A stretch of 64,000 nt of DNA from Mimachlamys varia (lineage: Eukaryota; Mollusca; Bivalvia; Pectinida; Pectinidae). This document shows positions 36,701 through 48,809 of the stretch, piece after piece. The translations under genes were made by a program, and so were the position numbers. The stretch lies in assembly GCA_947623455.1 (NCBI GenBank), contig OX392534.1, forward strand, positions 40,739,426-40,803,425. Reading direction: 5' to 3'. Numbering within the stretch: the stretch's first letter is position 1; every line of letters starts with the position of its first letter. The notes beneath the pieces are model-generated. The model had not been told where the DNA came from. It saw nothing but the letters and a program-made list of their open reading frames with translations, and did no database searches.

Positions 36701-39192
36701 TAAAATGGCCGAAAGAAACGTCCAAATACACATACGGTGCACTAGTCCTATGATTCAAATTTTGAATAAATTTGCATTAAATACATGCGTATATTTTGAA
36801 CTGTGCCACTATTCGAATAAATTAAAACGTAGCATGCAGGTTACGGCAAACCTTGGGGATTTAAAGTCCACCAGCAGTGTCTATCACCTACGATTGTACA
36901 AACGACCCACAAGGGAATAGCTACTTTATGTAAAATGTTCATTGCGTATGATATACATTTATAACAAAACAGAATAAATAGAAATAATCTTTCTAAATTA
37001 TCGACTGTTTCTTAATATTAAAAAAACACATTATATAATATATTCTTTTGTCTTTCCATTGTAATGTATTATGAAGGCAGATGTTTTTATGGGACTAAAA
37101 CAACATTTGATGGGGTAGTCGGTTGGTTCAGAGGATAGCGAACCTGCATTTCACCAAGGCGGCCGGGGTTCTAAACCCCGACCAGACGTTAAAGTTATCG
37201 GGATCACCTGTCCGACCAATCCAGTTTCCTCCCATAATAAGACCCGTCACGCGCTAACATGCGGGGCAACACAAGTGATGAATATAAGTTTGATAACCTG
37301 TTTAATAATTGTTGTAAAGTAAATAAAGTTTATATTTATATTAACTACATTTCCTTTTGTTACGTCATCAATTTCTTTTGTGACGTCATCATTTTCATTA
37401 ATGTCATCACTTAATTTACGGATCAAGCGCTATTCGAAAATTCTAAATTAGGTATGATTTCTGTATAAAAATATAAGCACAGGTAATAGATATTTAAGCA
37501 ATTTTTTCACAGTCCTACTAAACACACTTCTATTGCTGACAAACTTGCATAAAACCCTACTAAGCTTGATTAAGTTTGTCATCTATATCAATGCGTGTTA
37601 AAGATATTTCCACAACTTCAGTGCAATTTCGGAATATAACGACGTACTTCAAAGGATGTTTTCCTCATTAAATACCTATATGATATCGATAACAAAACAT
37701 ACTCTATGCCCACTTTATATAACTACAGTCCCTTTAAATCCCTTCCTGAATTCATTCTATTCTAAGGTCTAACAACTGTGATTTCGCTTGGCATGGCTTC
37801 ACTCTGTAATTTTTGTTTATAGAGAAACGCTTGAGTAACGTCAGCTTCCGAATGCATTAGATACGATAGGTAGAATTAACAAACAAATCATATAATTATC
37901 AGATATGTTGGCCGACACTTTTGATAATTGCTTTTAAGAAAAAAGGTAAAGATTGAGGGATGCTTTCTAAAATTGAAACTTTTTGTGTTTTCTATTGTCC
38001 TTTTCACTGAATAACTATGCAATCAACAAATTGAGCTAATAATTGCAGCTTGGTAGGGTTAAACTGAAATTAACATTATCTCTTGAGTGTTGTCATATTC
38101 ATTAGTTATGAAGCTACTGTTGAAATAATTGGAATGGATACAACAGGCGTCATCTACAGCTGAAACATACGAATAGAGATACGATCATCACTAATTCCGT
38201 GTGCACTGAGAAAGATCAAACACATGGTCAGAAATACATTTCAACTGTCATGTATTTGCTACTAGTCAAGTACCCATCCCCTTCTCTCTCCATCTCTTCC
38301 TTTTTCTTCTCGTCCATCTTCTTCTATTTCTCTCAGTGTTTTAAATTACATGTATATTTGGAAATGAAGATTCTTATGTACAAAATGTATGTGTGACTTA
38401 GCATGTGATTGTACAAAACTCTATAACTGCCATTTTGGAAATTTAGAAATATACATGTTGTGTTATGTATATGAACGGGCTTGATAGTATAAGTTGTATA
38501 ACTTGTGCCCTATCCTGTTGCATTTAAAAGGCAATACAATTTGTTTAAACATCAAATTACGCGAAAATGCTTTATCAGGATTGTCGTTAAAACAAAAAAG
38601 ATCTTGCGACACGTATTTAAACAGCCATAACATACAAAACAATTTCAAATTTCTGCATTGCAAGCTTTAAACGCACACAGATTAATATGCAATCATGTTA
38701 AAGGTGCAAAAACAAAAGATAATTGATTGGTAAATTATTGTTTGTTTGTGTATTCAATGACGCAAAAAACCTAAAAAACAAAAGAACCCCCCCCCCCCCC
38801 CCCCCAAAAAAAAACAAAAAACAAAACAAAACAAAGGCAAAAACAAAACTTAACAAAAACAACCCCAAACAAATCAAAACTAATACAATAGACTTCAGAA
38901 AATTTTGTTTTGGAAAACGATAAATGACTTTAAAATCTGATTTTTGTCTGATTAGAAACATAACAAGATATAAATTGTATGCAGTTGACAATATCACAAT
39001 TCTATTTTTTCTCATAAAAGAAACCATGCAGAATACAGCAAATGGACAAAGAAATTTCACACAAATGACATAAAAACCACTCACCAATTTGTCGTCTCCC
39101 ATTACCGCTTCCTTTTCTCGACTTCTCAACTTTGCGCCATGGACGGCGGCCACACCCACAACCAATATGATGAGACAACAAGCAATCTTCAT
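33749..39192 (-). CDS. Gene 3: small secreted protein, paralogue of gene 4
   Basis: Five phase-consistent exons: 39192-39085 (ATG), 35753-35597, 35265-35236, 34868-34842, 33789-33749 (TAA). They total 363 nt, 120 residues. The start is a clear signal peptide (MKIACCLIILVVGVAAVHGA). The mature part has LRSRLGKIMAEKR with a dibasic KR, a second NAKR site, a Gly/His stretch with one Cys (GHGGCHVHDF), then EIRDALYELG and NPEQVIAIV, and ends FGKLQSA. Exon sizes 30, 27 and 41 nt equal those of gene 4, as do all shared splice phases. Gene 4 has an extra 33-nt exon before the last one that I do not find here. A TATA box lies 51 bases before the ATG. I do not recognise the family; a secreted peptide precursor is possible from the KR sites. 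No near polyadenylation signal was found. Confidence 0.8.
33885..33985 (+). repeat. Dispersed repeat R1, short copy in gene 3 intron 4
   Basis: GGAATACCGAAGCGTTAACAA, AATCATAATCGGAACTAAAA and AAAAGTACCAGAGAATAAGG follow the R1 order, with the middle part shortened. Confidence 0.65.
35935..36090 (-). mobile_element. R2 fragment in gene 3 intron 1
   Basis: CCCCTAGCATCACTGAAAAG, CGAAACAGCTGTATGATGCAG, TTTTTCGGCATACTGTATC and GGTGCAGCATATGTGTGT match the full R2 order. Minus is the sense strand if R2 is the LINE 3' tail. A further partial copy (TACTAAATTTAAGAGGTGCAG to TTACGTCATC) lies at 36230-36275. Confidence 0.7.
36598..36920 (+). mobile_element. R2-containing relic with a short open frame, in gene 3 intron 1
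   Basis: The start matches R2 (CCATACAGCTGTTTCATCC, GGACTCGTCGGTGATGCTAA). A 106-residue open frame runs from 36600 to 36920, but its first part translates the R2 tail itself. The remainder (AERNVQIHIRCTSP onwards) has no splice signals or domain I can name. I treat it as repeat-derived. Confidence 0.5.
37108..37335 (+). mobile_element. tRNA-derived SINE
   Basis: The head reads TGGGGTAGTCGGTTGGTTCA (box A-like) and CGGGGTTCTAAACCCCG (box B-like GGTTCTAAACC at 37167-37177, one mismatch to consensus). A conserved-looking body follows with CCAGTTTCCTCCCATAATAA and GCGGGGCAACACAAGTG. The copy ends in an AT-rich tail near GTAAATAAAGTTTATATT. tRNA-like head, body and tail are the standard SINE layout. 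It lies in intron 1 of gene 3, on the opposite strand. Confidence 0.75.
38788..38850. repeat. Poly-C run followed by A-rich tract
   Basis: About 17 or more C residues are followed by A-rich (AAAAAACAAAAC)-type sequence. It lies in intron 1 of gene 3. The exact length is a sequencing risk. Confidence 0.9.
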
Positions 39193-39242
39193 GTCGGCGA
39201 TTCAGTCGGCAAGATTATGGCAAACCTCTCGTCGTCTCTCCG

Positions 39243-39249
39243 TTTTATA
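39243..39249 (-). promoter_or_regulatory. TATA box of gene 3
   Basis: The minus strand reads GCGTATAAAACGG, with TATAAAA 51 bases before the start codon. Gene 4 has the same element 49 bases before its ATG. A start site about 30 bases downstream would leave a 5' UTR near 20 nt. Confidence 0.75.
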
Positions 39250-39599
39250 CGCACAAAATTCATGTTCGTGGCCACTTAAATATTTCACCCACTCGCTCGT
39301 GGCTCGTTTGATCAGTATCTAATGAACTAATGGTACCAGATCACCAAATGTACCCATGTACCTTTTTGTGGTGTTGTTATGATGGCGATGGTGAACTTTG
39401 TTAATGGGGGAAATGTTGTTGCGGAGAAATTCAAATTTACCTGTTCACAATGTCAATCAAAATGACGTTTACCCGAGAAACGAATTCCATTTGTCAATTT
39501 CGTTTTTTATTCTTCTGAAGGCATATTAAGTTTGTTTATGTCGAAAACTAAAGACATGCATTGCAAAGCAGTTTGCATGTCAATTCATAGCTTAAAAAA

Positions 39600-39690
39600 T
39601 ACAGTCAACTTCGTTTATAACGAATTATTGGGGACCATGAAAAACATTTCGTTATATCAGGAATGTAAAAAATATTTCGGAGCTTCATCA
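39600..39690. mobile_element. Possible foldback element end
   Basis: ACAGTCAACTTCGTTTATAACG and CATTTCGTTATATCAGGAATG look like the start of a terminal inverted repeat of a small DNA element. Only one end is recognisable, so this is weak. Confidence 0.3.
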
Positions 39691-40159
39691 AAAATATCAA
39701 ATAAAACAAACCTATCAATAATAGCTCTTTAAAGGGACTATGGTGGTAAAACTATTGTTTCAACATAAAACATCTCATTTTCAGCATGTCAAAAAGCATC
39801 CATTTTCTCATAAAGTCTAACGCTTTTTCAAAGCGTCAACCAATATAGTTCTCTTTAACGAATACGTGTAAATTTATTATTCTACGGGTCGTAACTCAGG
39901 CACCAATTAACTGACGTCACGCACACGTTTTACCATAAACGAAAATAGCATGATGAAGCCATGCAAAGCGAGGTTGTCACAAAAGCCAGTGGATTTCAAC
40001 GAAACATAAATGGCTTGAGGTAATTTGTATGTTAAATGAAGTACTATAAATAATGTCTTATTATTGATTTGATATTGGCAATTGATATGAGTAAACATAT
40101 TCATTCGCAGTACTCAATCACATTCTGGAATTAAACTTGGGTACATTTTGTATTAACAA

Positions 40160-40460
40160 TAAACCAGGGGCAAAATATGAACAAAAGAGAAAGATTTAAA
40201 TGGAGACCCCCGTAAAAGTACAAGCGAACAAGACCAGGTGTTCCAGAAGAGTTAGAGTCTTCTGTCTTCTGCTTCATCGACGACACATGCCATGCAAATC
40301 TTGGTCACATCCAAATAAACATCAAGTTCTCAAAATGAGAATCCAGACATCATTGTCAATCAGAACAAGTAAGCATACTAATAAGCATACTCAAAAACGT
40401 CTATCTTCATATCATACAGAGAAACAAAATATTTCTAAATGAGAAAAAAATGGTAACCAT
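40160..40460 (+). repeat. Dispersed repeat R1, long forward copy
   Basis: CCAGGGGCAAAATATGAACA, AAAGTACAAGCGAACAAGACC, GTGTTCCAGAAGAGTTAGAG, CAAGTTCTCAAAATGAGAATC and CAAAAACGTCTATCTTCATA follow the R1 order for about 0.3 kb. A chance open frame of 80 codons runs through it. Confidence 0.75.
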
Positions 40461-40934
40461 ACAAACTTGGTCATAGTTCTATCAAGAAATGGTAGCGTAG
40501 TAGTAAGCTGTCCTTGTTGGTCAAAGTTGAATGGTCGTCGATTTAAGCAAATTATTGCACTAATTTTCTGTGTCAAGCAATGGTAAAGATTCCAGACAAA
40601 GTTTCAAACACTTAAACTACAAAGTCATACTGTCGACATAACCTGCCAAGCTTCCTAATCGCCAGAGTTACACTGTCCGTGGTCCATAGCACGAAATTCA
40701 GGGGACGTAACTTATGTCGAAGCACCGTCGAACTTTCAAGCGTTTTACATGCAGTGTAAATGTAATACTGTAAATACTAAATTTAGTACATGTATAATAC
40801 TATCATATTATCTTATTTTACAAACACAGCTAATTATTAATTTGGAAGTAAGCCGTAAGTCTTTTGAAAATCGTTTAAAAAGAGGGTTGGCCACCTCTCC
40901 TGATATTTTCACTGAAGTTTAGAGTAATTTGGAA

Positions 40935-41025
40935 TATCCACTGTTTTAGCCCCTAGCATCACCGATACGTCCTAGAAGGACAAAACAACTGTATGGTGCA
41001 GTATAATGCGTGTTTGCCATGCTGG
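40935..41025 (-). mobile_element. R2 fragment
   Basis: GCCCCTAGCATCACCGATACG, CCTAGAAGGACAAAACAACTG and TATGGTGCAGTATAATG match the R2 tag, minus-sense. Confidence 0.65.
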
Positions 41026-41039
41026 ATCAATTACTGAAT

Positions 41040-41222
41040 ACTATACGGTCGAACTTCGCTATCTCCAAGTAGAAGGGACCATATGAAAACTTTGAGATAT
41101 CGGAGTATTCGAGTTACGTGAGTTTGAATGTTAGTGTAAAGCTTGGCCGGGACCGACAATATACTTCGAATTAAACGGGGTGTTCGAGCTTCACGAGTTC
41201 GAGATAACGAGTTTAACTGTAG
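41040..41222. mobile_element. Foldback element of the ATAACGAGTTTAACTG type
   Basis: TATACGGTCGAACTTCGCTAT at the left is mirrored by GAGTTCGAGATAACGAGTTT at the right, with TTCGAGTTACGTGAG and GAGCTTCACGAGTTCG inside. About 180 bp long, with no gene. The ends resemble those of widespread animal non-autonomous DNA elements. Confidence 0.55.
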
Positions 41223-41348
41223 GTGCGATCTCATGTAGGTGTCTAACGTTCAACTTTCGGTTGATTCTGTTAAATGTGTATTCATTGATGCTCTGCCTTG
41301 TCAATAGTTTATACAAATGTACAATATTAATCATCATATGACAATTGG

Positions 41349-41480
41349 CTTCAGTGGCTAAGTGGTTTAAGGTGTTTGTGATTATTTGCAAGCAGTGATT
41401 ACCACTCTGTGGAAACTATTGTTGCATTGTGTGGAGCTTCAAGGGTCCAAATCGCCTGAAGGGGATGATATTATAAAAAC
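41349..41480 (+). mobile_element. tRNA-like SINE fragment
   Basis: TGGCTAAGTGG (41355-41365) fits the box A consensus TRGCNNAGYGG exactly. GGTCCAAATCG (41444-41454) fits box B at about 9 of 11 positions. The 90-base spacing is longer than in a true tRNA and the stem pairing is poor, so this is a SINE relic and not a tRNA gene. Confidence 0.55.
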
Positions 41481-42515
41481 AATACTTTAAATAAGTGTCT
41501 GATATTTTGCAACCAGAGAAGCGATCGCCAGGTACTGGCAGTAGGTTTTTATTTTGTTTTACTGAAACTTCGGCTTTCCTCCATTTCTGTAACCTGGAAC
41601 GTCCTTAAATGACCATATCTGTCAATATTTCGGAAAAGATTTTAAATTAATTTTATCACTTCACTTTTTCTTTCAAAATCGCAGAATCCTCTACACCATG
41701 AACCGACCGACCGACTCACCACCCTCGCCCACCCTTCTTTCGATATATCTGATTTTGATAAAAAAATTACCTCATTTTTACCCCCTACCACCTCTCCACT
41801 TGGGTAAGGATATTCATAGTATTCACTTAATATGTCTAGTAATATTTTATTGTTTTAATTTTGTTGTACAAACATGTATATAATGTACATGTTATCATAC
41901 TTGACCATATGTAAGACGAGTTCTTGACTCAATATGTCAGCAAATATTATTATTATTATTATTACAAGCTTTACCGAACATAATCTTACAGTGTACGTGA
42001 ATGAAGAACGTATACGTATCAGATGTACGTTTTTGTTTTCCGAAAGCACTGTCAACTTAACCACACTTCATCCGTCAAACCATGCTCTTCGTCCTCTTTG
42101 ATGGTGTCGTATTTCATTTTGCTGATCAGATGCATCTGTTCCGATCTTTCAATAGTCTCTTTCAGCTTCTTTCTTGTCTAGTCTTGTGACTCTGTTTCCG
42201 TCAGCCAATATTTGTTTACCGCGGCTACCTGACATTTGTGCTTCTATTTCTACACGACCCACCACGTGATTTTTTTTCGAATCATGTGCCCACTATCTTG
42301 CTCCCGGTTCCGTGCTGATTCGCAAAAAAACATAAGAAATGTTATTTTAACATAGAAAACGATAATAGAAATATAACTATGGTACTCATGTGCTGAGTAA
42401 AAAATCTTGATATTAAATAAATATGTTATTGTTTGATAATCTGAACTGTTAAGGTTAAAAAAATTATAGAAAATGTTTCATGTCGTACCATGTTGAGATT
42501 CCTATATTTAGTCGA

Positions 42516-42574
42516 ATGGCGGCGGCGAAATTGAGCAGACGAGCACCAAATTCAGCGAATAATGCCGTTTTAAG
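42516..42574 (+). CDS. Candidate first coding exon (copy 1)
   Basis: ATGGCGGCGGCGAAATTGAG opens a 59-nt frame (MAAAKLSRRAPNSANNAVL) and ends at a possible donor AAG|GTACTT. The same exon with two residue-level changes is at 43271-43329 in the tandem copy (donor AAG|GTATTT). I could not find a continuing exon, so it may be an orphaned first exon or chance. The high-GC start resembles a real translation start in this AT-rich DNA. Confidence 0.3.
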
Positions 42575-43270
42575 GTACTTTCCGGTTAATTGACAAAACT
42601 GAGACCTTGCTTTTCCTTCTTAGAATAACATTTGCCTTCAGAAAATGTATTTCATTTAAAAATTGGTCCAAACACGAGCTAATTATTATGTAAGATTATG
42701 TTTTAACAAGCTTTACCGAACATAATCTTACAGTGTACGTGAATGAAGAATGTATTTTCGTACAAGTATCAGCAGTACGTTTTTGTTTTCCGAAAGCACT
42801 GTCAACTCAACCACACTTCGTCCAACCATGCTGTTCGTCTTCTTTGATAGTGTCGTATTTCTTTTTGTTTGTCAGATGCATCTGTTCCGATCTTTCAATA
42901 GTCTCTTTCAGCTTCTTTCTTGTCTAGTCTTAGCTTGTGACTGTTTTCGTCAGCCACTATTTGTTTATCGCGGCTACCTGACATTTGCGCTTCCCGTTCT
43001 ATTTTAACACGAGAAATCACGTGATTTTTTTTCGAATCATGTGACAACTATCCTGCTCCCGGTTCCGTGCCGATTCGCAAGAAAACATAAGAAATGTTTT
43101 TTTAACATAGAAAACGATAATAAAAATATAATTATGGTACTGATGTGCTTAGTAATTAATCTTGATATTACATAAATATGTTTTTGTTTGACAATCTAAA
43201 CTGTTAAGGTTAAAAAAATTATAGAAAATTTTTCATGTAGAACCATGTTGAGATTCCTATAATTAGTCGA

Positions 43271-43329
43271 ATGGCGGCGGCGAAATTGAGCAGACGAGCA
43301 CCAAATTTAGCAAATAATGCCGTTTTAAG
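43271..43329 (+). CDS. Candidate first coding exon (copy 2)
   Basis: This is the duplicate of 42516-42574. It reads MAAAKLSRRAPNLANNAVL and ends at AAG|GTATTT. Retention of frame and start in both copies is mild support. No downstream exon was found. Confidence 0.28.
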
Positions 43330-43479
43330 GTATTTTCCGGTTAATTGACACAACTGAGACCTTGATTTTCCTTCTTAGAATAACATTTGCCTTCAGAAAA
43401 TGTATTTCATTTAGAAATTGGTCCAAACACGAGCTAATTATTATTATTATGTAAGATTATGTTTTAATTATTATATCCC

Positions 43480-43910
43480 GTCCGTCCATCTTTCCAGACC
43501 TTGTGTACAATATACCTTGCAAGACCTTGTCAGATTTGCTTCATATTCACACTATTACACTGTTAAATTCTACACCTGATGGTCATCGGTCAAGGTAAAT
43601 GGTCAAAGGTCACCGAAGACCACTTTTGGAATAAAAAGCTTATGTGCAAAATATTTAATGAACCCCTGGACAGATTTGATTCATATTTAAACAATACCAG
43701 TACAATATGAAGTTTTAATCCTATTAGGTATTGATGGTCATCGGTCAAGGTTAAATGTCAAAGGTCGACGTTGATCACTTTGGGAATAGCATCCCAGCAT
43801 CACGCTGTCAAGTTCTACATCTGATAACATGTTGATGGTCATCGGTCAGCATTAAAGGTCAAATGTCACACTTGACCACTTTGTGGGTACGGAGAGTAAA
43901 TCTATATGAG
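43480..43910. repeat. Imperfect repeats around GATGGTCATCGGTCAAGG
   Basis: The phrase GATGGTCATCGGTCA recurs three times (near 43580, 43735 and 43838), each time followed by AAAGGTCA-type hexamers and a GACCACTTT block. Spacing is about 100-155 bp, so these are worn copies of one unit. The direct AGGTCA-like hexamers resemble nuclear-receptor half sites, but repetition alone explains them. Confidence 0.55.
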
Positions 43911-44973
43911 CCCCTGCTTACTTTGTTTTTAATTGTCATTTCTCCAGACACTTGTTGTTGCTGGAGTAATTCGTCAAATTTCGAAGTAAATCAGTTTTCT
44001 AAATGCACAAAATGAGTTGATAATTCGTTATATATATATACGAACGGGTCCTCAATTTATTGCACCGCGCAATGTCGTGTAAATCCATATAGTGGTGCTT
44101 AGCTTACAGTTATCAATGAACTTAGATGACTTTTCTATCCTGCATAATAAAGGTAGCTTTACGTGTCAGCCAGGAGCGAATTACATTACCGACTGAAAGT
44201 ACGATGACGTTAATAAAGCCGAATTTATATGAAAAATAAAAATGATTTCTCATGTCTAATGGGAGAGGGGGTCATATTGAAATGGAACTTTACTAGTGTA
44301 AAATGGAAAGTGGACTAAGTAAAACACGTTAATGGAAAATAAAAGATAATTTGAAATTCGGACACATATCCTTTATAAAGTAGCTAAGTGATATTGAACA
44401 TACGTAGGAGATACGAGTAAGTTGGAAAACAAGTTCAGATTGAAAAGTTATAGTAACACCTTACTTGTAATGGATGGTTTTTAGATCAATCTCTGATTTG
44501 ATTTTTTTCGCTTTGAAGTTTGTTTTCACTTTCGCTAACGAAACTGAGTAAACATTTTTTAAGCCAGGTCCCAATATCACGAAACTGACATTATTTACGT
44601 TTTCTAAAAGGTCGTTTTCCCTCATTGGTTTCCTGATGATTACATATAAGTCTAAACTTGATGTTTTGATTGTCATTTCTCCACAAAATTGTTGTTATTG
44701 AAGTTATTCGTCAGATTTCAAAGGAAATTCGTTTTCAAAATGATTTGTTTATTCCTACAATCCTATCTGTCATATTTTAGAGTAATACAACTTTAATTAA
44801 TTCATAAGATAACTTTACATTGAATAAAACAAATGATCTAGAAATCTGAAACTAGTTCTATATACTTCAGTTCAGAAACCTTGCGAATTGCACACAAGGA
44901 CTGATGCAATTGTATTTATATAAACATCAAAAAGAGAAGTAGTGAGAAGAATCAATACGGTAGAAAAGTAATC

Positions 44974-45180
44974 CTCGATATCCATGGGTTACGCTCATCT
45001 ACGCTCTTTACAACCATGGAAGCTTCCTCGATATCCATGGGCAAGCTCACCTATGCTCTGCATACCCCTGGAATGAACATCGATATCCATGGGTACGCTC
45101 ACCTACGCTCTCTACACTCCTGGAATTATTCTCGATATCCAGGGGTTACACACACCTACGCTTTCTTCAACCCTGGAATA
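44974..45180. repeat. 52-53-bp tandem array, four units
   Basis: CGATATCC starts at 44976, 45029, 45081 and 45133. Each unit carries ACGCTCACCTACGCTCT and ends CCCCTGGAAT or similar, so CCATGGG or CCAGGGG at the left pairs with CCCCTGG at the right and each unit can form a hairpin. A single dispersed unit lies at 49047-49098. Confidence 0.85.
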
Positions 45181-46991
45181 GTCTTGGGGGGAGGGGGGAT
45201 TAAGACACGAAGATATCTGTTTGATTTGACTCAGGTAAAAAAAAACCCTTACTAATCGCTATGCTGATTACTTGTCTATGAAGATTTCAAAGGAGATACA
45301 CCCGAATTCAAAGCTTGTCAATTTTGACTGTGATTTAACCGCGATATTATTTTGATGTACATCAAAGGATCAAATCAGTGTTCTTGCCAAAAAGGTGGCG
45401 CACACTGGAGTCTACAGTTTTGCTGTGGCATATAGGTAAGTTTACGTGCATGAAGGCAAAGCAAACTAACTGAATGCTACGAAATGGCATGTTATTTAAA
45501 GTTAATTTATATACCTAGGTCATGCGGGTCATGCTTTCTCCTAAACGTCATTTATCGGCACTCAGAAGCGTCGCAAAACAGATTGACATGTTACGAATCC
45601 GATGAGCTATTTTTCTGAAGATGTCATCCTTAATGCTCTATTTTAAAGTATGTACATAAAGTTAGCTAAGTAAGTATTTAATAGCCAATGGACAAGCTGA
45701 ATATATTCCTATTACATGCATCAGTTCCAATTTTAATCAAGATCTTTGGAAAAGACTCATTTCAGTGTTTGAAAAGGGCTGCTACTCCGTCATTTAGGGG
45801 GCTTGTTGAACCATAAAGAAACAATCAAGTCTTATCTGGTTTTATAGAGAGGTCGCATTCAAACCCTCAACCTGAGAGGCATTTTATAAACTATGTCGCC
45901 TGTATGCTTGGTTCTGGTAGCGTTACATAATTGGAAAAAAATTGTCACGAATTTCATCTATAGAGATGTCATGAATGAAGTTCTATACATTCAGAAAATC
46001 ATCCTGCACTTGGAATTCAATGAGAGAAGTGGTATACACTCGTATGCTTACATTATCCAGATACACAGTACTTAACAGAATATATTCCGAATTCGAAGAC
46101 ATTTTCTTATGGATATCCATGAGGCAGGTATCCGTATGCATCTGAAGTAAACATGCTTAGAAATGTTTGTATACCATGTGTCTCGATGCTTTACGTTGGG
46201 TTTAACCAGTAAGGATTTATTTTTTATCATTTAAAAGACGCATGGAAATCCGCGGATTTTTTTTCCAAAATTTCTGCCCAAAACTACAATTTTATGCAAT
46301 ATTTGGTGATATTATAAAAAGTAAACAAACTTTACTAAATTGCCCTTTTACGACTGTACTTCATAGATAAAGCATAGGGAGTGTTAATAAAAGCCTTTAA
46401 TACTATAGAGCATCCCACAAACTAGCACGGATGTGTCAATGTATATTTGGTTCGTAATTTAATGTATTTCAGCTAAAAGTAGTCGGGATCTGATATTCAT
46501 ATTAACTCGTGTTTTCATAATTGTGACGCGGCCATTTTGTACATTTTGTGGATCGCCGTACCTGGTAAGAAACAGATACATGTAGGAGGTTATGTTTAAG
46601 TATGATGGTCATCTGTTTGCATCAATAAAGTATAAATTACTTTCACCGAATTCTCCGCAACCACCACTACCCATTCTCACAATCCATTAGGCTTATAGAT
46701 TCGTCAACGAAATCAGTTACGTCATCTTAGATGTACCTATGTTTGAAATTGGTTGTTAGACTACATGATCTTAACCAAAATGGAAAGTGTTACTTACTCT
46801 TATTTACTTACTCTTATGTCGATTTTGATATAAATAACAATGTACAAACGATCTAAACAGGCAAAATAATTCTCGAAGCAAAGGAAAAACCAAATTACGC
46901 GGTAGTAGCCTGAGCGAGGAATAGGACAGTGCCACTTTTTTCTCTATATACCCCTTAACACCAAATTACACTATATAAACACCAAGAGAAG

Positions 46992-47245
46992 TGTTCGGGC
47001 AATCTGCAGATGAGGGAGGGATGGGGGTGGGGGTCCCTTCTTTCATATACTCTATACTGTTAATCCAGGCTAAGCCCATGAGCATATCAAAGTAAGATTA
47101 ATATATACCCTTTGTAAGAGTTCGGTCAATTTGCTGATGAGGGAGGGATGGGGATGGGGGTCCCTTCTTTCATATACCCAATACTGTTAACCCAATCGAA
47201 GCCCATGAGGATATTAAAGTAAAATTAATATATACCCTTTGTATA
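46992..47245. repeat. 127-bp tandem duplication
   Basis: Two units begin GTTCGGGCAATCTG (46993) and GTTCGGTCAATTTG (47120). Both contain GATGAGGGAGGGATGGGG and GGTCCCTTCTTTCATATAC. Differences are few. Confidence 0.85.
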
Positions 47246-48809
47246 CTATACTTTAGTATCAACATTATTTGCAGGTATTTGATAATCATTGAATACACTA
47301 ACATCTAGGTTTGTATATCTCAGAGCAATTAGTGTAACTGATGCTTCTTTCAAAGAATATACAAAAAATACGTAAACACAGATGGAAACAAACAACAAGT
47401 TTATATGCGTGTTAAGTTGTTGACAGGTTAAATCGCATTGATGAAGATTTTTCTGAAAAAGATTACAGTATGATGAAGTTAATACTTATTCTGGCGTGTT
47501 ACAAAGTCTGTACCTTTATGAAAAAAGTCAGTAAATTACGAGGTTAACCTCTCCGGTATTTATTATAGATTCATCATTTCATGCACACTTGACCTGAACC
47601 AACGTTCCCTTACCACCAATAAAGATACGATCAGAGCTATCATGCGGGCTTCATCTGATATTGTCACGTACGATTGACGAAACACACACAGACCATGGTC
47701 CGGCGACTCTGTTTAAATGGTCCATTTTCTTTGGTAAACCACGGCAAATGAACTCCACTTGAACTTTACACTGTTAAGTATATACGTTTTGTTATTACCC
47801 AGGTAAGTATATATATATATATAATATTCTGATTTACTAAGCGTTTACAATCCTTTAAATGTACGAAGCAATTTTCACTCGTGTGAATTTCATCTCGGTA
47901 TACTCAAAATTATGTTTATAAATTTATTGAACGGCTCTATGCCCCCATAGATGTAGGGTCCTCAGATAGATCGATGACTGATTTGTTGACTGTGGCATTT
48001 TTCAGGCTCTCCATTCCCATGTAAAATCAAGGGCGATTTTCCTCTTTAAACTTTTGTCAATAAACATGTATTTATTATGTTCCACAAGTAATAACGACAA
48101 TAATTATGTTCTAATATTTGCACTGGATCTAAATATTTTATCTAAAATAAATAATCATCGGTTACCATTTAACCGAGGGAATATCAAATAACAACAGCAT
48201 GTTTGAAATAATGTTTTTATTGTTTTATTATACCATTGTTCGTGTTTATCTCTGTTATAAATCGTGCTATTTTAATTGTCATGTTCGATCCTTCTTAGTA
48301 ACTCGCCTCTATACTAAACTGTGTTGATAGTTGTATCACAGTGCTTGAGTTTCTGTCAGTGTATTAAAACAAAACGTTTATATATATGGAGCTGCGGTCA
48401 ATTACAAAATGAAATGGGCGGGCTCATTTCACATATATGTATTTATTTTTACTGACAGGAACTCAAGCAACTCTGGTTGTATACGCACCAACAAACATGC
48501 AAGATATTTGTTATTGGAACAGTAATGACGAAAGAAATTCCAACTTTGCAGATTGTTTAGCTCTTTGAAGGAATTTTCGTGCAGTATTGTATAATATTCA
48601 TTTTTAAAAATTAAGACTGGATGTAACATTACTCTTAGCATAAATGCAAATTCATATAAACAAAAGACAAAATAACTTTTATATACAATATTTACAGACA
48701 TTGTTTTTTTCCAACATTTATTCGAACAATAACAATGATAAACGCGACGATTTCAACTTACGATCGTGAATTTTCCACTTCTTGATTGTAACATCTCCGC
48801 TTCTCCAAC

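Larger units (their letters stand above)
41958..43466. repeat. Tandem duplication of about 0.75 kb
   Basis: Two copies, about 41958-42710 and 42711-43466, share CAAGCTTTACCGAACATAATC, the CCTGCTCCCGGTTCCGTGC-type block and the ATGGCGGCGGCGAAATTGAG block. They differ by scattered substitutions and small indels, such as a 4-base difference near 42075 against 42825 that changes the minus-strand reading frame. Both copies have a short start-like minus frame (MSGSRGKQILADGN, MSGSRDKQIVADEN) that meets an in-frame stop after about 28 codons. Both also have the + strand candidate exon described separately. Confidence 0.85.

Noticed and set aside
38698..39084. Extension of gene 3 exon 1 through the following open frame
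   Set aside because: The frame reads through a strong donor (TTG|GTGAGT) into poly-G/poly-F translation of the poly-C tract. Splicing to exon 2 fits phase and the paralogue.
41349..41480. Functional tRNA gene
   Set aside because: Box A is perfect but the box spacing and stem pairing do not allow a proper cloverleaf. Treated as a SINE relic.
43580..43880. Nuclear-receptor binding cluster (repeated AGGTCA-like hexamers)
   Set aside because: The hexamers recur because a larger unit is repeated. There is no nearby promoter to support regulation.
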